From the NCBI GenBank assembly GCA_964499865.1, contig CAZCPY010000125.1, positions 1 through 8,945 on the forward strand: a stretch of DNA of 8,945 nucleotides, in the 5' to 3' direction. The notes below the pieces were generated by a model that ran no database searches, was not told where the DNA came from, and was given only the letters and a program-made list of their open reading frames with translations. Both the position numbers and the translations under genes were made by a program. Below are positions 5,390 to 8,945 of this stretch, one piece after another. Position 1 is the stretch's first letter. Each line of letters opens with the position of its first letter. Source of the stretch: JANOGU01 sp964499865. GTDB taxonomy: Bacteria > Pseudomonadota > Alphaproteobacteria > Rhodobacterales > Rhodobacteraceae.

Positions 5390-6174
5390 GGCGAGAAGCG
5401 CAGCGACAGGCAGGACATCCCGCCATCAAGCCGCGCGCATTCCGAATTGCCGATCTCGCGCACCTCGAACCCCGCCGCCAGCAGACGGTCGCGGGTGGCG
5501 GGGAAGCCTTCGGCCACCAGCACCAGGTCGTTGAAGCGGATCGCGTTCGCCGCCGCCTCTTCGCCCGGGGCGGTCAGGATCACGCGGTAGCCGGAAAAAC
5601 AGCCCGACGCGGCCAGCCGTCCGGTCGCAAGCACCGTCCCGGCATCCAGCAGCGAACAGTCGGTCTTGAAGTGCAGCACGCCCGGGGGGGTGTGGACCTC
5701 GCGCAGCCTGTAGCCGCGCAGGGCCAGCAGCGCGGCCAGTTCGGCCACGCCCGCGGCGTTGGTGCGGGCGGACCGGCCGACCAGAACTTCCCGGCCCGTC
5801 ACCAGGATGTCGCCGCCCTCGATATGGCTGCCGGGGCCAACGATGTGCTGCAGGTCGGGGTAGTGCGCGGCCAGATGCGGCGCCATCGCCGCAGCCTCGC
5901 CCAGGCGCGAGGGCGCGCCGGGGCGCATCACCACCGCGTTGTCGGGCAGGCAGAGCGCGGTATCCTCGACAAACACGCTGTCGGGGAAGGCCTCCAGCGG
6001 CTCCAGCACCGTCACCCGGGCGCCGGTGGACCGCAGCGCCGCGACATAGGCATCGTGGTGCGCCTGCATCCGGGCGAGATCGGGCGCGCCGGTATCCACG
6101 GCGCGCAGGCCGTGCAGGATCGAGGCCGCCGGGCGGCGGCAGATGGCGTGGGTGAAGCGGAAGGACGGCGACAT
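5377..6174 (-). CDS. ddaH: Dimethylarginine dimethylaminohydrolase (DDAH)
   Basis: Hydrolyses N-omega-methylated arginines to citrulline and (di)methylamine; member of the amidinotransferase/pentein superfamily, soluble. The 265-aa length fits the family (about 254 in Pseudomonas aeruginosa). The catalytic set is present: FPDSVFVED (Asp65, Glu70, Asp71), HIEGGDIL (Glu119), LHFKTDCSLL (His168) and the C-terminal nucleophile GGMSCLSLRF (Cys255). These correspond to Asp60, Glu65, Asp66, Glu114, His162 and Cys249 of the Pseudomonas enzyme with a constant small offset. MRPGAPSR (83-90) supplies a likely substrate-carboxylate Arg. Start: ATG 6174 with AGGTG just upstream; an in-frame GTG two codons earlier (6180) lies within that site and is less likely. 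A weak -10-like TATGCA is at 6199-6204. An arginine deiminase-like activity is the main alternative, but the length and motif spacing favour DDAH. Confidence 0.88.
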   Translation of the reverse strand: MSPSFRFTHAICRRPAASILHGLRAVDTGAPDLARMQAHHDAYVAALRSTGARVTVLEPLEAFPDSVFVEDTALCLPDNAVVMRPGAPSRLGEAAAMAPHLAAHYPDLQHIVGPGSHIEGGDILVTGREVLVGRSARTNAAGVAELAALLALRGYRLREVHTPPGVLHFKTDCSLLDAGTVLATGRLAASGCFSGYRVILTAPGEEAAANAIRFNDLVLVAEGFPATRDRLLAAGFEVREIGNSECARLDGGMSCLSLRFSPPVA

Positions 6175-6212
6175 GGGCACCTGCGGGGCTTTGGCCCCTG
6201 CATAGGCCGGCG

Positions 6213-6235
6213 CGGCCGCCGGGGGAAGGCGGCCG
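6213..6235 (-). terminator. Stem-loop after the large disordered-protein gene
   Basis: An 8-bp perfect stem (6213-6220 with 6228-6235) and 7-base loop lie 16 bases past the stop codon at 6252, in the 77-base gap before DDAH. There is no T-run on the minus strand, so it is either a Rho-type end or a processing/stability element. A second, smaller hairpin (6185-6189 with 6194-6198) lies nearer the DDAH start. Confidence 0.35.
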
Positions 6236-6251
6236 TACGCGGGCGGTGCGG

Positions 6252-8945
6252 TCAGCGGGCCAGGCGGCGGCCTTCGGCCATAAGGCGCGAGCCTTCGGCG
6301 GCGGCAAACTGGCCGCGGCGGACCTTCTCGATCCGGCCTTCGCGCAGCAGGCGGCCGAAGCCGACCAGCAGATCCTCGCGGCTGGTCTCGGCCCCGGCCA
6401 GGACGGCGGCGGCCTGGCGCAGCATCTGCGGGCGCGACACGTGCGGGCGGCCTTCCACGCAGGCGGCGTAGACGGCGGCGGCCTCGATCACCTCGGCCAG
6501 TTCCGTCGCGCCCAGCCGTTCGGCGAAGGCGGCGAAGTCGCCCGGGTCGGAGAACAGGTTGTCGGGGTCCGCAAGGTCGTCTTCCTCGTCCTCGGCCGTT
6601 TCGGCCCTGGCGAGGGCGGCCAGCGGACCGGCGGCGACGCGGCGCGGGCGCACCGGCTGCGCAGCGGCGGGCGACGGCACCGGGGTCAGGACCGGGGCCG
6701 AGGCCGGATCGGCGATGCGCGGGCGGTCGATGCGCTGTTCCGACACCAGCACCAGCGGCGCGGGCCGCGGCGCGGGCTCTGCCGGGGCGGGCGCGGCGGG
6801 TTCGGACGGCACCGGCCGGCGCGGGCGGACCACGCGGTCAAGGTCGCTGCGGTAGGCGGTTTCGCGGGCCGCGGCAGGCGCGGGCAGGGCGCCCGCGCGG
6901 CGTTCGGCCACGGTGGCGGCGACGGCGGCCTTCAGATGCGCGATGGCCGACAGCCGGCGGCGGCTTTCGGCGCCGTCCAGTTCGGCATTGGCATGGTCGA
7001 CCAGCCGCTGCACCGAGGGGTCTTCCGACGCGGGCGCCCTGGGCGCGCGCGGGTCTTGGGCGCGCACGGCGGCAAGTTCGCGCGCAAGGTCGGCCTCGGC
7101 CTCGGGCGACAGCGCGGTCACGGCGGCGGTCTCGGCGGCGGTCTCGGCGGCGGTCTCGGCGTCGGGGGCGGTCTCGGCCGCCGCGGGTTCGGACCCGGGG
7201 GCCGGGATGCGGCGGATCTTGATGACCCGGGCGCGGGCGCGCTGCAGCTTGTCGGCCACGGGGGAGGCAAGCGCGGGCGCGGCTTCGGCTTCAGCTTCGG
7301 GTCCGGCGTCCGGGGCGGCGGGCGCCCCGGGTTCGGCGACGGCGGCCGCGACGGGTTCGGCGACAGCGGGGTCTGCGGCATCTGCCACGGGGGACGAGGT
7401 CGGATCACCGGTCGCGGCGAGCTGCTCCGGCACCTCAACGGCGCCTGCATCGGGTGCAGGCCGCGGCTCGACCGACAGCTGTTCCGCGGCGCCGTCGTTG
7501 CCCTGCGGCGCGTCCAGCCGCAGCGCGGCAAACAGCGCGTCGATGTCGCCGTCATCCTCGGTCCGGACGGCGGGCGCCTGCGCGGCTACCGCGGGCGAGC
7601 GCTGGTCGGACAGCCGGGTCAGCAGCCCGTCGAGCACCGCGGCATCGTCGGCAGGCGCCGGAGCGTCGGGCGGCAGATCGGCCGGGATTGCGTCCGCCGC
7701 GGCCTCGTCCGCCGCGGGCAGGACGGGGTCGGCATCGGCCGCAAGGTCGGCCATCAGGCCATCGAGCTCGGCCACGTCAGCTGCGGGCAGGTCAGCTGCG
7801 GGCAGGTCATCGGCGGCCGCGTCATCTGCGCGCAGGTCGGCCAGGATGTCGTCGAACGCGGCCTCGTCCACACCGGGGCTTTCGGTCCCGGCGGCAAGGT
7901 CGATCAACAACCCGTCCAGCACCGCCGCGTCGGTTCCGGCGGCGACGGGCCGGGGCGCTTCCGTCGCCGCGTCGTCGTTCGGGACGTCCGAGGCGACGGC
8001 GGGCGCGTCGTCAACCGGCAGCGACGGGGCTTCGTCAGACGCGGGCGCCTGCGGCGCGGCGGACAACTCTGCGGCGAGCAGGGGCAGAGCGTCCGCCGCG
8101 CCGGCCGGCTCCGTCGCCGGATCGGCGTCGGGGCCAGGGGCGTCGGCCGCGGCGGGGTCAACCGCCGGGGTTTCCATCTCGGGAAGATCCCCGGCCGCTG
8201 CTTGCGCCGCAACCGGGACGGTCGCGGGCATGGTGGACGCAAGGCCTTCGGCGAAATCCTCGTCCTCGGCGAAGTCCTCGTCCTCTGCGGCCAGATCTTC
8301 GGCGAAAGGATCGGCGACGGGATCGGCGACGGGATCGGCGGGGGGCAGACCCTCAGCCGAAGGCGCGGGGTGGTGCGTGACCTCGGGCGGTGCTTCGGGC
8401 TCTGCCTCCGGCGCAACGGCTTCAGCGGCCTGCGGTTCCGCTGCGGGAACGGCCTCGGGCGCGACCTCGGGCGCGACCTCGGGGGCAAAGTCCGCAACGG
8501 GGGCGAAGGCCACGGGTTCGGCCGCGGCGGCCTTTGCCACCGTCTCGGCGGCCACGGGTGCGCCCAGGGCGGCGGCGCGCAGGCGGCGCAGCTTGGCGGC
8601 GACGGTTTCGGACAGGCCGTCGTCGGCATCCGCAAAAGCGGGCACCTCGGCAAGGGCGGGCACGATCACGTCGGCCAGCGGCGCAAAGGCTGCGGGGGCC
8701 GCGGCGGGCGCGGACCCGGCGCCCATGGCATCGCCGGCGCGCAGGATCACGCCATTGTCCTGCACCCGTGCCTCGACCCGGCGCTGCACCTCGCGCTCGG
8801 CGATGCGGTGCAGCATGGCGGCGTCGGGCTGCGGCGGTTCGGCGCCGAAGTAGCGGTCGTCGGCGGCCAGGTCCCGGAAATACTCCGCAATCGCCTTCAT
8901 CGTCGAGAACGGGTCGTCGAACCCCTCGAGCGTGCAGGAGAAGGT
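6252..8945 (-). CDS. Large Ala/Asp/Glu/Pro-rich disordered protein, 5' partial (start off the window)
   Basis: No named family recognised. At least 897 codons are visible and the frame is open to the right edge. The first in-window ATG (8900) has no ribosome site, and the 15 codons before it read TFSCTLEGFDDPFST, which looks coding, so the true start lies beyond 8945. Numbering from Met8900: residues 1-57 form a conserved-looking N-terminal region rich in charged helices (AEYFRDLAADDRYFGAEPP, RIAEREVQRRVEARV). Residues about 60-545 are low-complexity and acidic. Residues 548-565 are a basic helix (VADKLQRARARVIKIRRI), and 600-670 a helical stretch. Basic patches then lead to a compact helical C-terminal domain (780-882) ending in a winged-helix-like LLREGRIEKVRRGQF. 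There is no signal peptide or membrane segment in view. It carries in-frame tandem repeats and five copies of an LDGLLxxL motif. Role unknown; a scaffold or partner-binding protein is inference. Reading frame and strand are secure. Confidence 0.82.
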   Translation of the reverse strand, partial: TFSCTLEGFDDPFSTMKAIAEYFRDLAADDRYFGAEPPQPDAAMLHRIAEREVQRRVEARVQDNGVILRAGDAMGAGSAPAAAPAAFAPLADVIVPALAEVPAFADADDGLSETVAAKLRRLRAAALGAPVAAETVAKAAAAEPVAFAPVADFAPEVAPEVAPEAVPAAEPQAAEAVAPEAEPEAPPEVTHHPAPSAEGLPPADPVADPVADPFAEDLAAEDEDFAEDEDFAEGLASTMPATVPVAAQAAAGDLPEMETPAVDPAAADAPGPDADPATEPAGAADALPLLAAELSAAPQAPASDEAPSLPVDDAPAVASDVPNDDAATEAPRPVAAGTDAAVLDGLLIDLAAGTESPGVDEAAFDDILADLRADDAAADDLPAADLPAADVAELDGLMADLAADADPVLPAADEAAADAIPADLPPDAPAPADDAAVLDGLLTRLSDQRSPAVAAQAPAVRTEDDGDIDALFAALRLDAPQGNDGAAEQLSVEPRPAPDAGAVEVPEQLAATGDPTSSPVADAADPAVAEPVAAAVAEPGAPAAPDAGPEAEAEAAPALASPVADKLQRARARVIKIRRIPAPGSEPAAAETAPDAETAAETAAETAAVTALSPEAEADLARELAAVRAQDPRAPRAPASEDPSVQRLVDHANAELDGAESRRRLSAIAHLKAAVAATVAERRAGALPAPAAARETAYRSDLDRVVRPRRPVPSEPAAPAPAEPAPRPAPLVLVSEQRIDRPRIADPASAPVLTPVPSPAAAQPVRPRRVAAGPLAALARAETAEDEEDDLADPDNLFSDPGDFAAFAERLGATELAEVIEAAAVYAACVEGRPHVSRPQMLRQAAAVLAGAETSREDLLVGFGRLLREGRIEKVRRGQFAAAEGSRLMAEGRRLAR
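7122..7157 (-). repeat. 12-bp tandem repeat (ETAA x3) inside the large protein gene
   Basis: Three consecutive near-perfect copies of a 12-base unit (plus-strand unit ggcggcggtctc) encode ETAA three times. The unit is a multiple of three, so copy-number change would keep the frame. Confidence 0.85.
7512..7928 (-). repeat. Five dispersed copies of an LDGLLxxL protein motif
   Basis: Within residues 325-463 of the large protein (numbering from Met8900) the segments AAVLDGLLIDLAA (325), AAFDDILADLRA (347), VAELDGLMADLAA (376), AAVLDGLLTRLSD (420) and GDIDALFAALRLD (451) share the pattern hydrophobic-D-x-hydrophobic-hydrophobic-x-x-L. They are separated by 22-44 residues, start to start. They are the only regularly hydrophobic points in an otherwise acidic disordered region, so they look like short helical binding motifs. 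Confidence 0.75.
7776..7811 (-). repeat. 15-bp tandem repeat (LPAAD x2) inside the large protein gene
   Basis: Two identical copies of the 15-base unit (plus strand cagctgcgggcaggt) plus a degenerate edge encode DLPAADLPAAD, between the second and third LDGLLxxL motifs. Base-identical copies suggest a recent duplication. Confidence 0.8.
8247..8336 (-). repeat. Adjacent 18-bp and 12-bp tandem repeats (AEDEDF x2, DPVA repeats)
   Basis: Plus-strand 8247-8288 holds two copies of an 18-base unit encoding AEDEDF. At 8295-8336 lie repeats of a 12-base unit built on gatcggcgacgg, encoding DPVADPVADPFA. Both sit in the acidic linker and preserve the frame. Confidence 0.8.
8445..8489 (-). repeat. 12-bp tandem repeat (EVAP) inside the large protein gene
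   Basis: Copies of the 12-base unit gcgacctcgggc (plus strand) encode APEVAPEVAPEAVP near residues 138-152 of the large protein. The unit length preserves the frame. Confidence 0.75.

Noticed and set aside
5194..6471. 425-residue plus-strand open frame opposite the DDAH gene
   Set aside because: Lies antisense to a DDAH with an intact catalytic set; composition is that of a shadow frame.
7122..8489. CRISPR-like or regulatory repeat array
   Set aside because: The repeats are short, contiguous, without spacers, and all multiples of three in a coding frame, so they are coding minisatellites.
6913..8853. 646-residue open frame on the plus strand, opposite the large disordered protein
   Set aside because: It is Ala/Ser/Gly-rich with no domain, is exactly antisense to an Ala/Asp/Glu-rich gene, and arises because GC-biased codons leave few stops on the other strand. 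The minus-strand frame has structured ends and a coding-like upstream extension.

Overview
The window is very GC-rich (near 70% by eye). Codon use strongly favours G/C at third positions, and the gene content points to an alphaproteobacterium, most likely Rhodobacteraceae/Paracoccaceae (Rhodobacter or Paracoccus relatives). Two features support this placement: an intergenic motif of the form CCCCGGGGTATTT...CCAAGATGAAG ahead of rpe, and a large Ala/Asp/Glu/Pro-rich protein whose N-terminal segment resembles a type I recall from that group. All placement is from sequence impression, not from a search.

Layout. Left block, minus strand (1-2401): family II Mn-dependent inorganic pyrophosphatase (ppaC, 53-970) with a good promoter just upstream; a small CoA-binding (YccU-type) protein (1058-1483); and an RlmB/TrmH-type SpoU rRNA methyltransferase (1622-2401). 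A textbook intrinsic terminator for the minus strand (1496-1527) sits between the methyltransferase and the CoA-binding gene, almost touching the latter's start codon. Middle block, plus strand (2480-4206): promoter, tRNA-Tyr(GUA), a hairpin-bearing intergenic element, ribulose-phosphate 3-epimerase (rpe), an overlapping phosphoglycolate phosphatase (gph, GTG start), tRNA-Gly(GCC) and a terminator. Right block, minus strand (4227-8945): a GT8-like glycosyltransferase, a dimethylarginine dimethylaminohydrolase (DDAH), and a protein of at least 897 residues with a long disordered acidic linker, whose start lies beyond the right edge of the window.

How the genes fit together. Most are ordinary housekeeping: pyrophosphate removal, rRNA 2'-O-methylation, pentose-phosphate interconversion with phosphoglycolate salvage, and two tRNAs. 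rpe-gph is a genuine translationally coupled pair and appears to share a transcription unit with its flanking tRNAs. The glycosyltransferase, DDAH and giant disordered protein share a strand, but gaps of 77-148 bases with hairpins lie between them, so a single operon is not established.

I see no mobile element, CRISPR array, phage gene or toxin/defence locus. The least understood item is the large disordered protein. It carries five copies of a short hydrophobic/acidic motif (core LDGLLxxL), two copies of a basic motif (VAxKLxRxRA), several in-frame minisatellites and a folded-looking C-terminal domain.
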